Shown: positions 25,539 through 34,006 of the stretch, in pieces | How positions within the stretch are numbered: the stretch's first letter is position 1 | Layout of the letters: the number at the start of each line of letters is the position of its first letter | Assembly (NCBI GenBank): GCA_913057435.1 | Contig: CAJXNY010000021.1 | Location: 1-64,000, forward strand | Source: an uncultured Oceanospirillaceae bacterium | GTDB lineage: Bacteria; Pseudomonadota; Gammaproteobacteria; Pseudomonadales; Balneatricaceae | Direction: 5' to 3' | Length of the DNA: 64,000 bases | Made by a program: the position numbers and the translations under genes | The notes under the pieces: model-generated | Seen by the model: the letters and a program-made list of their open reading frames with translations, nothing else | What the model was told of the DNA's origin: nothing | Databases searched by the model: none

Positions 25539-25619
25539 GCGGCTGTTGATGGGGTGCTGGTGTGTGGGGCTGGATTGTACTGAGTGGCGGGTACGGGGAT
25601 GTGATGGATGACGGTGTGC

Positions 25620-25778
25620 GGCGATTGGTGGGTAAAAAGGTGGGCACTGAAGCTGAACCAGCTGTACTGCTCCGGCGGCTTGTTATTTTTATTGCTGCCT
25701 GGCAGTCTGGCCAGCTCGCTCAGATTCAGTGTCCTGAAGTCCTGTATTATTTTTATTCAGGACGGTGCGTGTCTGCAC
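25620..25778 (-). ncRNA. Candidate third A-rich small RNA, copy C
   Basis: The predicted minus-strand transcript starts with a GTGC/GCAC hairpin. It then has a perfect GTCCTG/CAGGAC hairpin (25763-25739) whose 13-base loop is AATAAAAATAATA, and a further AATAAAAATAACAAG block at 25693-25679. Outside these blocks it does not align clearly with copies A and B. No TGTTAC sites are seen directly upstream. The 3' end is set only roughly, near a T5 run at about 25633-25637 on the minus strand. It could also be an upstream extension of the copy B locus rather than an independent gene. Confidence 0.48.
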
Positions 25779-25788
25779 CGGGCTATAT

Positions 25789-25804
25789 AGCAGGGAGCGT
25801 GCCT
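25789..25804 (-). promoter_or_regulatory. Sigma54 (-24/-12) promoter of sRNA copy C
   Basis: On the minus strand AGGCACG-N4-CTGCT fits the sigma54 consensus with GG and GC correctly placed and the CACG part exact. The predicted start is near 25778, directly before the A-rich hairpins. Confidence 0.58.
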
Positions 25805-26029
25805 GTTTTTTTAATGTATTGAAAAATAAGGGTTTTATGTTTTTTGTGAGCATGTTGACGGGCTGTAGCGAATGGTTGGTATGGCGGTTTGCACTGATTT
25901 GACACCTGTTTTAGCGCGCTTGCACAGCGCTGGCGCAGGGGCCGGGCGTTAACTGGTGGCTGGGAAGCAGAGGCTGTTGTGGTGGCAGACAGAGGCCGAG
26001 CCAGGCTCAGGCCTCCGGATATGGCAGGT
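25805..26029. other. Intergenic between sRNA copy C and ubiJ
   Basis: No gene is seen. An imperfect GC-rich palindrome at about 25992-26015 (GAGGCC...GGCCTC) follows the ubiJ stop and may end its transcript. The ubiB gene that usually follows ubiJ is absent. Confidence 0.45.
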
Positions 26030-26653
26030 TTAGTCTTTGTTGATGCGCGCGCTCAGGGCCTGGAAACGGGCTTCCAGCCGGTCGGCGTCGTCGCGCAGGG
26101 TGTCGACGGCGTTGAGGAAATCTTCTACCTGAGGGCGGGCCGGTAACAGGTCGCTTTCTTCTTTCAGGTATTCCTGCAGATTTTCCATCAGGCTGCTACC
26201 AACGGTGCGGTACTGGTTGCCTTTGAAGCTGAGGAACCCGGCCAGCTGATGGGCGGGCAGATCACCGATCAGGCTGGCCAGTTTGCCTTCCCAGTCGATA
26301 TGGCTGGTGCTGAGAATTTGTTGCAGCTGGGTCGCCAGGCCGTTGTTACCGGTGACGCTGATGCCGTTGCCGAACATGGCGTCGGCTTTGTCCGGGCTGC
26401 TGAGCAGGCGGATAAAGTCATTGGCGCTGCCGGAGAGGGTGACGTCGGCGTCGAGCCCCAGCTGGCTGTGCAGTTGCAGGCCGTCGGCGTTGGGCAGGAT
26501 GGCGAAGCGCAGCTCGGGCTGGGTCAGCTGGATGGCAATGATTTTGCCGTCCAGCTGGCTCAGTTGCTGCAGGCTGGCCGGGTCGTTACGCAGGAGGGCG
26601 TTAACGCTCCCTTCGGCCATGGTAAACAGAGTGGAGCTGAGCATATCCAGCAT
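26030..26653 (-). CDS. ubiJ: Ubiquinone biosynthesis accessory factor UbiJ
   Basis: A 207-residue protein with an N-terminal SCP2 sterol-carrier-like domain (about 10-115), which in UbiJ binds ubiquinone intermediates and helps assemble the cytosolic Ubi complex. A C-terminal amphipathic/coiled segment (about 165-205, VEDFLNAVDTLRDDADRLEARF) is typical. It sits 32 bases behind ubiE, the conserved pairing. The usual third member ubiB is missing downstream, where non-coding RNA loci begin. Confidence 0.88.
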   Translation of the reverse strand: MLDMLSSTLFTMAEGSVNALLRNDPASLQQLSQLDGKIIAIQLTQPELRFAILPNADGLQLHSQLGLDADVTLSGSANDFIRLLSSPDKADAMFGNGISVTGNNGLATQLQQILSTSHIDWEGKLASLIGDLPAHQLAGFLSFKGNQYRTVGSSLMENLQEYLKEESDLLPARPQVEDFLNAVDTLRDDADRLEARFQALSARINKD

Positions 26654-26685
26654 AGCGGCCTCCTGCGTGGGCAGCGGTCAGATGA

Positions 26686-27444
26686 TCAGGGTTTGATGCC
26701 GGTGTGGAGTGCGACCACGCCGCCGGTCATGTTCTGGTATTTACAGTTGACCAGCCCGGCTTGCTCCATCATGCCTTTCAGGGTGTCCTGATCGGGATGC
26801 ATGCGGATGGACTCGGCCAGATAGCGGTAGCTGTCGGCGTCGCCCGCAATCATCTGGCCGATCTGCGGCAGGATGTTGAAGGAGTAAAAATCGTAGGCTT
26901 TGGTCAGCAGCGGGTTATCGGTTTTGGAGAACTCCAGCACCATCACTTTACCGCCAGGCTTGAGCACCCGTGCCATGGAGCGCAGGGCCGCGTCTTTATC
27001 GGTGACGTTACGCAGGCCGAAGGCGATGGTAATCACATCGAAGTGGTTGTCCGGGAACGGCAGCGCTTCAGCGTTGGCCTGGACGAATTCGACATTGCCG
27101 GTCACGCCTTTGTCGTACAGCTTGTCACGGCCGACTTTGAGCATGGAGTCGTTGATATCGGCCAGTACCACGTTGCCGGTCGGGCCGACCAGACGGGAGA
27201 AGCGCAGGGTCAGATCGCCGGTACCGCCGGCGATATCCAGCACGTTCATGCCACGGCGTACGCCGCTCTGTTCGATAGTGATCCGTTTCCAGAGGCGGTG
27301 GACGCCGCCAGACATCAGGTCGTTCATCAGATCGTATTTACCGGCAACCGAGTGGAATACGTCGGCAACGCGCTTCACTTTGTCTTCGGAGTTAACCTGT
27401 TCGTAGCCAAAATGGGTGGTCTGATCTTTGTTGTGTTCGGACAT
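26686..27444 (-). CDS. ubiE: Ubiquinone/menaquinone C-methyltransferase UbiE
   Basis: A 252-residue SAM-dependent methyltransferase that C-methylates demethylmenaquinol and 2-octaprenyl-6-methoxybenzoquinol. THFGYEQV near the start, [19 protein letters not shown] and the SAM motif [12 protein letters not shown] are all diagnostic. The start at 27444 gives the standard length; the frame opens 13 codons earlier without family support. It forms an operon with ubiJ. Confidence 0.95.
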   Translation of the reverse strand: MSEHNKDQTTHFGYEQVNSEDKVKRVADVFHSVAGKYDLMNDLMSGGVHRLWKRITIEQSGVRRGMNVLDIAGGTGDLTLRFSRLVGPTGNVVLADINDSMLKVGRDKLYDKGVTGNVEFVQANAEALPFPDNHFDVITIAFGLRNVTDKDAALRSMARVLKPGGKVMVLEFSKTDNPLLTKAYDFYSFNILPQIGQMIAGDADSYRYLAESIRMHPDQDTLKGMMEQAGLVNCKYQNMTGGVVALHTGIKP

Positions 27445-27551
27445 GATGGGATCGGTCTTCAGGCTGGAAAGTAGAGCCGCCATTGTAACGCCGTCTGGCG
27501 GTTTTGTCTTTTTATCACGGGGCTTATCTGCAGGCGGGGTCTGTTGCCAGA

Positions 27552-27929
27552 TTAGCCGCGCGCAATCATGCCGCCATCACGGCTTTCACCGGCGTCGGCC
27601 AGCTGCTGCAGGTAGTTGTCCCAATATTCCTGCTGACGGTGAGACAGGTCGTGCAGGTACTCCCAGGTGTACAGACCGCTGTCGTGGCCATCGTCGAAGA
27701 TCAGCTTGAGGGCATAGTTGCCTGCCGGTTGTATCCCGGTGAGGGCAACGAATTTCTTGCCGGTTTGCAGTACGCCATTGCCAATGCCATGGCCGCGCAC
27801 TTCAGCAGAGGGTGACAGCACGCGGAGGAATTCGGCGGGCAGCTCGAAACTGCCATCGGCGTAGATCAGTTCCAGGGTGCGGGATTTTTTGTGCAGTTTG
27901 ATATCGCTGGGTAACGGAATCTGGCTCAT
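27552..27929 (-). CDS. DUF971 (gamma-BBH N-terminal-like) protein
   Basis: A 125-residue single-domain protein of the DUF971 family. The conserved core [19 protein letters not shown], then SAEVRGHG and [14 protein letters not shown] is complete. The fold is that of the N-terminal domain of gamma-butyrobetaine hydroxylases, but the oxygenase part is absent. It commonly follows hslU in gammaproteobacteria, as here. The function is not established; related proteins have been linked to Fe-S or metal handling. Confidence 0.82.
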   Translation of the reverse strand: MSQIPLPSDIKLHKKSRTLELIYADGSFELPAEFLRVLSPSAEVRGHGIGNGVLQTGKKFVALTGIQPAGNYALKLIFDDGHDSGLYTWEYLHDLSHRQQEYWDNYLQQLADAGESRDGGMIARG

Positions 27930-27952
27930 GGTGGGCTCCGATGAGGTCGATC

Positions 27953-27977
27953 GGTTCCCACGCAGAGCGTGGGAACC
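27953..27977. repeat. Short REP-like hairpin between hslU and the DUF971 gene
   Basis: GGTTCCCACGC and GCGTGGGAACC form a perfect stem with a three-base loop. This GGTTCCCACGC palindrome is a common extragenic type. It may stabilise the hslVU message or limit readthrough. Confidence 0.65.
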
Positions 27978-27988
27978 AGGGACGTGTC

Positions 27989-29326
27989 TTACAGAATGTA
28001 GTGGCTCAGGTCTTCGTCCTGGGTCAGTTCTGTCAGGTACTTGTCGACGTATACCGCGTTGATCTCAACGGTAGCACCGTCAGCATCGGTGGCGCTGAAG
28101 GACAGTTCTTCCAGCAGGCGTTCGAGCATGGTGTGCAGGCGACGGGCACCGATGTTTTCGGTGTTCTCGTTCACTTTGTAGGCCAGCTCGGCGATACGGG
28201 TGATGCCGTCTTCGGTGAATTCCAGGTTGACGCCTTCGGTGGCCAGCAGTGCTTTGTACTGGGTGGTCAGGGAGGCGCTTGGCTCGGTCAGGATGCGTTT
28301 GAAGTCATCCGGGGTCAGGGCTTTGAGCTCCACCCGGATTGGCAGACGGCCCTGCAGTTCCGGGATCAGGTCGCTAGGCTTGGACAGGTGGAAAGCACCG
28401 GAGGCGATAAACAGGATGTGATCGGTTTTGATCATGCCGTATTTGGTGGTGACGGTGCAGCCTTCGATCAGTGGCAGCAGGTCGCGCTGCACACCTTCGC
28501 GGGATACGCCACCGGCGCTGTCGCTCTGGCCGCCTTTGCAGACCTTGTCGATCTCATCCAGGAAGACGATGCCATTTTGCTCAACGGCGTCAACGGCGCG
28601 CTGTTTCAGCTCGTCTTCGTTGACCATGCTGGCGGCTTCTTCTTCGATCAGCATTTTGAAGGCGTCTTTGATCTTCAGGCGACGACTCTTGCGTGGCGTC
28701 TGGCCCATGTTGGAGAACATGGACTGCAGCTGGTTGGTCATCTCTTCCATGCCCGGAGGGGCCATGATTTCGACGCCCATTTTCTGCTCGGCGACATCAA
28801 TCTCGATTTCTTTGTCATCGATTTTGTGTTCGCGCAGTTTTTTGCGGAACACCTGACGGGTGGCGGAGTCTTCCCGGCTCGGTTCTTCCTGCTCGAAACC
28901 GCTGTTACGGGCCGGTGGCAGCAGGGCGTCGAGAATGCGTTCTTCGGCGGCTTCTTCAGCCTTGAAGCGGTTCTTTTCCACTTCCTGTTCGCGGATCAGT
29001 TTGATGGAGGAATCCACCAGATCGCGGATGATGGTCTCAACATCGCGGCCAACGTAGCCCACTTCAGTGAACTTGGTTGCTTCCACTTTGATGAACGGGG
29101 CGTTGGCCAGTTTGGCCAGGCGACGGGCGATTTCGGTTTTACCGACACCGGTCGGGCCGATCATCAGAATGTTTTTCGGCGTAACTTCAGCGCGCAGCTC
29201 GTCATCAAGCTGCATACGACGCCAGCGGTTACGCAGGGCGATGGAAACGGAGCGCTTGGCTTCTTCCTGGCCAACAATGTGGCGGTCCAGCTCGGAGACG
29301 ATTTGGCGTGGGGTCAGATCGGACAT
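27989..29326 (-). CDS. hslU: HslU, ATPase subunit of the HslVU protease
   Basis: A 445-residue AAA+ unfoldase that feeds substrates to HslV in the cytosol. The P-loop [16 protein letters not shown], the Walker [11 protein letters not shown], the inserted I-domain (about 110-240) and the C-terminal tail LSHYIL that docks into HslV are visible. The ATG at 29326 has an AGGAG site. It follows hslV by 11 bases. Confidence 0.96.
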   Translation of the reverse strand: MSDLTPRQIVSELDRHIVGQEEAKRSVSIALRNRWRRMQLDDELRAEVTPKNILMIGPTGVGKTEIARRLAKLANAPFIKVEATKFTEVGYVGRDVETIIRDLVDSSIKLIREQEVEKNRFKAEEAAEERILDALLPPARNSGFEQEEPSREDSATRQVFRKKLREHKIDDKEIEIDVAEQKMGVEIMAPPGMEEMTNQLQSMFSNMGQTPRKSRRLKIKDAFKMLIEEEAASMVNEDELKQRAVDAVEQNGIVFLDEIDKVCKGGQSDSAGGVSREGVQRDLLPLIEGCTVTTKYGMIKTDHILFIASGAFHLSKPSDLIPELQGRLPIRVELKALTPDDFKRILTEPSASLTTQYKALLATEGVNLEFTEDGITRIAELAYKVNENTENIGARRLHTMLERLLEELSFSATDADGATVEINAVYVDKYLTELTQDEDLSHYIL

Positions 29327-29337
29327 CAGTGTGCTCC

Positions 29338-29874
29338 TTAAGCAGACGCGCTGGAGGCCAGCGTTTCGATGGTCAGGCTGTGGTTAGTGAAAACGCAGAT
29401 ATCACCGGCAATGTGCAGGCTTTTCTCGACGATGTCACGGGCATTGAGTTCGGTGTTATCCACCAGTGCACGGGCCGAGGCCAGGGCGAAGTTACCACCG
29501 GAGCCAATCGCGATGACGCCATCTTCTGGTTCGATAATGTCGCCATTACCGGAGATCAGGAAAGTTTTCTCGGCGTTGGCAACCAGCATCAGCGCTTCGA
29601 GCTTGCGCAGTACGCGATCGCTGCGCCATTCGCGGGCCAGGTGGATGCAGGAGTTCACGATGTTGCCGCTGTGTTTTTCCAGCTGCTGCTCGAACAGATC
29701 ACGCAGGGTGATGGCGTCGGCGGTGCTGCCTGCGAAGCCGGTGATGACCTTGTGTTTGGTGATCTGGCTGACTTTACGGGCGGTACCTTTCATTACGGTG
29801 TTGCCCAGGGAGACCTGGCCGTCGCCACCGACAACGACCTGGTCGCCACGGCGAACGGAAACAATCGTGGTCAT
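29338..29874 (-). CDS. hslV: HslV, peptidase subunit of the HslVU protease
   Basis: A 178-residue proteasome-beta-type peptidase. The start MTTIVSVRR exposes the catalytic threonine T2 after methionine removal. The [14 protein letters not shown] segment and the [10 protein letters not shown] motif are diagnostic. It is the first gene of hslVU-DUF971. In many relatives ftsN and argS lie directly upstream; here a 5-kb bufferin/sigma-factor block separates them. Confidence 0.96.
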   Translation of the reverse strand: MTTIVSVRRGDQVVVGGDGQVSLGNTVMKGTARKVSQITKHKVITGFAGSTADAITLRDLFEQQLEKHSGNIVNSCIHLAREWRSDRVLRKLEALMLVANAEKTFLISGNGDIIEPEDGVIAIGSGGNFALASARALVDNTELNARDIVEKSLHIAGDICVFTNHSLTIETLASSASA

Positions 29875-29978
29875 GCAATGCTCCAGTGATAAATGTGATT
29901 TCCAGATATATGGGGATAACGGTTGCTGGTTTCAAGTATATGACGGTGACGGGGTTTTAATGGCGTTGATCTGTGTGC

Positions 29979-30650
29979 TCAGAAGCGCAGTTGCTGCACC
30001 GTGCTGACGGCCAGCTGGTCGAGCAGGGCGGGGTCGGTGGAGAGAATGGCGGCGCTGCCCTGGGCCAGTGGAATGATCCGGCCATGCAGGTGGTGGTGGC
30101 TGAAATGTTGCACCGGCTGATCGGTTTCGCTGGGCATCAGAAACACACTGGCGCTGCCCTGGACAGTCTGGACCGTGAGGTGAACCGCCAGATGGCCGCG
30201 CACGGCGCAGGTGCCCGCGTAGCTGATATTGGTTTGTGGATTGCTGAACCGGTAGCCCAGCCGCTGGGCGACCAGTGCGACCGTGGACGCTGATACCGGC
30301 TGACGGTTGTACAGGGTGTTGGGCTCGTCAGCGATGTGCTGCAACAGTTCATCGCCCAGCGCCGGGGTCTGGGGCCAGTTAAGGAAGCTGGTCAGGGCGA
30401 CGCTGAGCACCAGGGTGGCGGCTGCGGCCAGCGGCCAGCGTGCTGTTCGGCGTTGTTCTGGAATCTGTTTAAGGCGCTGCGCCAGCCCTGCCGGTGTGCT
30501 GTGCTGTAAACCGGTGTTCAGCTCAGCCTCAAGCGCACGGGCCTGTTGCAGCCAGCGTTGACGGTCGTTGCTGTGGCGCGCAGCCTGCTCAATCGCGGGG
30601 CTGCCGGTGTCTCCGCTGAGGACCTTGCGCCGGAACTCCAGATCATCCAA
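29979..30650 (-). CDS. DUF3379-like anti-sigma factor candidate
   Basis: A 223-residue protein with a cytoplasmic N-terminus (about 1-70), one membrane helix (about 73-91) and a periplasmic C-terminal domain containing several His residues (FSHHHLHGR). The layout is that of ECF anti-sigma factors and looks like DUF3379. The start is a TTG at 30650 immediately after the sigma-factor stop, with a GGAAGG site inside the end of the sigma gene. A His-rich periplasmic patch could sense metal, which fits the bufferin genes next door, but this is inference. Confidence 0.72.
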   Translation of the reverse strand: MDDLEFRRKVLSGDTGSPAIEQAARHSNDRQRWLQQARALEAELNTGLQHSTPAGLAQRLKQIPEQRRTARWPLAAAATLVLSVALTSFLNWPQTPALGDELLQHIADEPNTLYNRQPVSASTVALVAQRLGYRFSNPQTNISYAGTCAVRGHLAVHLTVQTVQGSASVFLMPSETDQPVQHFSHHHLHGRIIPLAQGSAAILSTDPALLDQLAVSTVQQLRF

Positions 30651-31193
30651 TCAGATTACCTTCCGGGTTATTTCAAAGGGCTTTTTTACGGTGCTGCCCA
30701 GCTGTTGTTGCAGTTGCTGGCGCGCCCGGTAGAGCCGTGACTGTACCGCCGACTCAGTTAATGCCAGCTCGGCGCTGATCTCTTCAATGGAGTAGCCACC
30801 CAGTATCTGCATCAGCATGGGTTCCATGTAGCCGGGCTCCAGCGCGAGAATGGCGCGGTGCAGCTGGTAGCGTTGCAGTTCATGCTCTGCACTGTAGCTA
30901 TCAGTATGTTCAACGTCCAGCGCCAGTTCCTGGTGGCCATTGCTCTGTTTGTCCAGCCAGCGCAGGTGCTCCCGGCGCAGGATGGTGATCAGCCAGCTGC
31001 GCCCGGCTTCGGGGCAGCTGAGCTGGTTGAGGTGCTGCCAGGCTCGCACAAAGACCTCTTGCACCAGATCTTCGGCGCGGGCGTGATCACCACAGAGCCA
31101 GACGGCATAGCTGTACAGCGGCTGGTGGTGCTGATCAACCAGCGTTTCGAATCGGCTGCGACTACGCCAGCTGAACAGTTCACGGATTCCCAT
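30651..31193 (-). CDS. ECF-type RNA polymerase sigma factor
   Basis: A 180-residue sigma-70 family factor of the ECF class. Region 2 (about 15-75) contains YSYAVWLCGDHARAEDLVQE and VFVRAWQHL. Region 4 (about 115-170) has the helix-turn-helix GGYSIEEISAELALTESAVQSRLYRAR. No region 1 or 3 is present, as expected. The gene is divergent from the bufferin operon and directly coupled to its anti-sigma gene, so it most likely controls bufABC and itself. Confidence 0.9.
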   Translation of the reverse strand: MGIRELFSWRSRSRFETLVDQHHQPLYSYAVWLCGDHARAEDLVQEVFVRAWQHLNQLSCPEAGRSWLITILRREHLRWLDKQSNGHQELALDVEHTDSYSAEHELQRYQLHRAILALEPGYMEPMLMQILGGYSIEEISAELALTESAVQSRLYRARQQLQQQLGSTVKKPFEITRKVI

Positions 31194-31473
31194 GGATAAC
31201 TCCGACGATGTAAAGAGGGGGGAGGTGAAGCCAGGCTTTGACCGCAGGCTTGCTCTCAGTTCGAGAGCGTTGATTCAAAAAAATTCAAAAATTTTCAAAA
31301 AACTTTGCAAGCTTTCCTACACTTATCGGGTCTTTATCTGTGAGCACGTTGCTCGCGTTTTGAAAGAGGTCTCGGTGTCGGCTGGTTCTGGCTGGTGTGT
31401 ACACGGTCATGGTGACGGGAGACCTCGGTTTTAACTCGCTGTTTAGCTTAATAAAAATACTGGAGAACGAACT
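31194..31473. promoter_or_regulatory. Divergent regulatory region of the ECF sigma and bufA1 genes
   Basis: Several A/T-rich runs (31275-31303) lie in the middle. GTAGGAAAGC on the minus strand (about 31319-31310) is a weak ECF -35 candidate toward the sigma gene. The bufA1 leader can form a GAGCA/TGCTC hairpin (31342-31354) and a longer GAGGTCTC/GAGACCTC pairing (31366-31373 with 31419-31426). AATAAAAATA at 31450-31459, just before the GGAG ribosome site, is an Hfq/Crc-like motif. Confidence 0.45.
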
Positions 31474-31725
31474 ATGAATCGTCGTGATGCAATCAAATCT
31501 GCTGCAATCGCAGGTGTACTGGCTATGGGTATGGCTGCAGCTACAGGTGCGGTAGCCGGTAAGCCAGGTATGGAAAAATGCCAGGGTGTGGTTAAGGCTG
31601 GTATGAACGACTGTGGTACGGCGTCGCACAGCTGTGCAGGTATGGCGAAAGCCGATAATGATGCCAGCGAATGGGTATACGTACCTGAAGGTACCTGTAA
31701 GAAAATCGGTGGCACGATCAAGTAA
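31474..31725 (+). CDS. bufA1: BufA1-type bufferin precursor (DUF2282)
   Basis: An 83-residue secreted precursor. Residues 1-28 form a signal peptide. The mature part has four cysteines (C36, C47, C54, C75) in the DUF2282 pattern: [22 protein letters not shown], and [14 protein letters not shown]. In the bufferin family the cysteines of such peptides are oxidised by a DUF692 enzyme to thiooxazoles and the product binds copper or other metals in the periplasm. All neighbours needed are present downstream. The ATG follows GGAG. Confidence 0.88.
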   Translation: MNRRDAIKSAAIAGVLAMGMAAATGAVAGKPGMEKCQGVVKAGMNDCGTASHSCAGMAKADNDASEWVYVPEGTCKKIGGTIK

Positions 31726-31812
31726 TCGGGCATACCTGGCTGGCCTGTGCCGGGCGCATACCCGGCGGGCTGGCCACTACCCTGACGGCGCTTATTATCT
31801 AAGGGAGCTGCG

Positions 31813-32643
31813 ATGACCAGCGAAGTGATTTCCGGGGTCGGGCTGGGGCTACGGTCCTGCCACTATCAGCATATTCTGGCCGAACAGCCTGTGGTGCCCT
31901 GGTTTGAGGTGATGACCGATAACTACATGGGTGCTGGCGGCCAGCCTCACCACTATCTGCAACAGATTGCCGCGCAATACCCGCTGACTTTCCACGGTGT
32001 CGGCCTGTCACTGGGGTCCGTACGACCGCTGAGCGACAGCTATCTTGATCGACTGGCTGAGCTGATTGATATCTATCAGCCCGCCTGGGTCTCCGAGCAT
32101 CTGTGCTGGAGCGCCAATACCCAACATAACAGCCATGATCTGTTACCCATGCCCTATACCGAGGCTGCGGTGCGCCATATGAGCGAGCGTATCAGCCAGG
32201 TGCAGGAGCGGCTGGGGCGACGGATTCTGGTGGAAAACCTGTCCAGTTACGTGACTTTTGCCGAGTCTGAAATGACCGAGTGGGAGTACATTAGCGAAAT
32301 CTGCCAGCGGGCGGATTGTGATCTGTTACTGGACATCAACAATATTCATGTCAGTGCCGTAAATCACGGCTTTGATGCCCGCGAGTATCTGGCGGGCATG
32401 CCGCTGGCGCGGGTGCGGGAGATGCATCTGGCCGGTTATGAAGTGCAGGGTGATCTGCTGCTTGATTCCCACAGTCAGCCGGTGCATCCGCCGGTGTGGC
32501 AGCTATATCGCGAAGCGGTTGCGCTGACCGGGCCGGTGCCGACGCTGATTGAGTGGGATAACGATATACCGGCGTTTTCGGTGCTGGAACAGGAAGCTCG
32601 GCAGGCGCAGCAGATCTGTCAGGAGGTGGCCGATGCAGCCTGA
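31813..32643 (+). CDS. bufB: BufB, DUF692 multinuclear iron oxidase (MNIO)
   Basis: A 276-residue TIM-barrel enzyme of the DUF692/MNIO family that modifies cysteines of the BufA precursor using a multi-iron centre. Metal-binding residues in conserved places include HGVGLSLGS, SEHLCW, LVENLSSY, LDINNIHVSAVNH, EMHLAGY and LIEWDNDIP. The length fits the family. It starts 87 bases after bufA1 and overlaps bufC by 11 bases. Confidence 0.92.
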   Translation: MTSEVISGVGLGLRSCHYQHILAEQPVVPWFEVMTDNYMGAGGQPHHYLQQIAAQYPLTFHGVGLSLGSVRPLSDSYLDRLAELIDIYQPAWVSEHLCWSANTQHNSHDLLPMPYTEAAVRHMSERISQVQERLGRRILVENLSSYVTFAESEMTEWEYISEICQRADCDLLLDINNIHVSAVNHGFDAREYLAGMPLARVREMHLAGYEVQGDLLLDSHSQPVHPPVWQLYREAVALTGPVPTLIEWDNDIPAFSVLEQEARQAQQICQEVADAA

Positions 32644-33418
32644 CGACATCGCTGCGCTGCAGCAGCTGGCGCAGTTTCAGCAGCAATTTCTCGACCGGCT
32701 TTATTTTCAGCAACCGCTGACGGCGTTAACGGTTAACCGCGCGGCCTGTGGTGCAGAGGCGGAACAATGTCTGGAAACTTATCGGGGCAGTCTGTACGGG
32801 GGTCTGAATAAGGCGCTGGCAGAGATCTACCCGGTGTGTCGGCAGTTTGTCGGTGAGACGTTTTTTAGTGCCATGGCCGATCGTTACATCAGCCGTTATC
32901 CCTCAACGGTGGAGCGGCTGGATGATTATGGCCAGAGTTTTGCCGAGTTTCTGGCCTGTTTCGAACCGGTACATACCTTGCCGCAGTTACCGACGCTGGC
33001 ACGGCTGGAGTGGGCCTGGCATCGGGCGTTCCATGCGGCCCAACCAGCGCCTTTTGATTTTGACCGGTTCGCCGATGCCTGCCAGCACAACAGTGGCGGC
33101 ATTCAGTTTCAGCTGGCACCAGAGCTGACACTGTTACTGGCGGAATACCCGGTGGATCTGTTCTGGCAATGGCATCAGTCTGATGGGCCGGCGGAGATGC
33201 CAGCCCTGACAGAGATGGAGTTGCCGTTGCTGATCTTCAGACCGGGTGTGCAGGTCCACATTGAGCGGCTCGAGAAAGTAGCCTGGCAATTTCTGCAGCA
33301 GCTACAGCGAGACCCCTCACTCAATGGGCTGTGCGAAGTGCTGGGCGATCAGGTAACCCCTTTGCTGCCCCAGGCCATTGAACGTGGCTGGATCAGCGGT
33401 TTTACAGTGGAGTTGTAG
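32633..33418 (+). CDS. bufC: BufC, DUF2063 partner of the MNIO
   Basis: A 261-residue protein with the DUF2063 N-terminal domain (about 10-105, with CLETYRGSLYGGLNKALAEIYPVC) followed by a mixed C-terminal domain. In MNIO systems this partner delivers the precursor peptide to the oxidase. The ATG at 32633 lies inside the end of bufB behind AGGAGG, so the two are translationally coupled. A second DUF2063 gene lies at 34007. Confidence 0.9.
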   Translation: MQPDDIAALQQLAQFQQQFLDRLYFQQPLTALTVNRAACGAEAEQCLETYRGSLYGGLNKALAEIYPVCRQFVGETFFSAMADRYISRYPSTVERLDDYGQSFAEFLACFEPVHTLPQLPTLARLEWAWHRAFHAAQPAPFDFDRFADACQHNSGGIQFQLAPELTLLLAEYPVDLFWQWHQSDGPAEMPALTEMELPLLIFRPGVQVHIERLEKVAWQFLQQLQRDPSLNGLCEVLGDQVTPLLPQAIERGWISGFTVEL

Positions 33419-33422
33419 TTTG

Positions 33423-33869
33423 ATGCATGGATTTATGGCGTTTTCCCACCGACTGACGGCGCTCACGCTGCCGTTACAGCAGCTATTTGCGCTGGTATTA
33501 CGGGTATGGCTGTTTGAGGTGTTTTTCAGCTCCGGGCTGACCAAAATTCAGAGCTGGTCCAGTACCCTGGCGTTATTTGAATATGAGTACAGCGTGCCGG
33601 TTATTCCCCCCGAGCTGGCTGCCTGGCTGGCGACCGCCGGTGAACTGGTGCTGCCAGTCTTACTGGTGGTGGGTCTGCTCAGTCGCTTCAGTGCGCTGGG
33701 GCTGTTTGTCCTCAATGCGGTGGCAGCGATCTCCTACCCGGATATAAGTCTGGCCGGGGTGCAACAGCACATTATGTGGGGGGTGATGCTGGCGTACCTT
33801 AGCGTGCATGGGGGTGGCGTGTTGTCGGTCGATAAGCTGCTGGCAAAGCGCTGGCCACAACAGGACTGA
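33423..33869 (+). CDS. DoxX-family membrane protein
   Basis: A 148-residue membrane protein with four helices and the DoxX signature (LRVWLFEVFFSSGLTKI, then GLLSRFSALGLFVLNAVA). DoxX genes often close bufferin operons, where a redox or quinone-linked role in the inner membrane is suspected. The ATG at 33423 lies five bases after the bufC stop; a second ATG at 33435 is possible. Confidence 0.82.
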   Translation: MHGFMAFSHRLTALTLPLQQLFALVLRVWLFEVFFSSGLTKIQSWSSTLALFEYEYSVPVIPPELAAWLATAGELVLPVLLVVGLLSRFSALGLFVLNAVAAISYPDISLAGVQQHIMWGVMLAYLSVHGGGVLSVDKLLAKRWPQQD

Positions 33870-34006
33870 TGCTGGCTGGGCGGTAATATCGTTGCCGACC
33901 GCCTGGCCTTTTCTGACACATAAAATTCACCCTGCAATAAACAATGTCTAGTCTATGCTGAATTAACACCCTGGATGGCAATACAGCACATGCTCAAGGA
34001 GGGGCG
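33870..34006. other. Gap between the DoxX gene and the second DUF2063 gene
   Basis: No gene is seen. The stretch is A/T-rich around 33920-33970 and may hold a separate promoter for the DUF2063 paralogue. No clear boxes were found. Confidence 0.35.

Noticed and set aside
25243-25822. Short plus-strand open frames in the sRNA region (such as 25243-25536 and 25562-25822).
   Set aside because: They have no ribosome sites or known domains, and their sequence is explained by T-rich complements of the A-rich RNA motifs.
27941-29341. 466-codon plus-strand open frame.
   Set aside because: It is the antisense shadow of hslU, rich in Phe, Gly and Gln as expected from reversed Lys/Glu/Ala codons.
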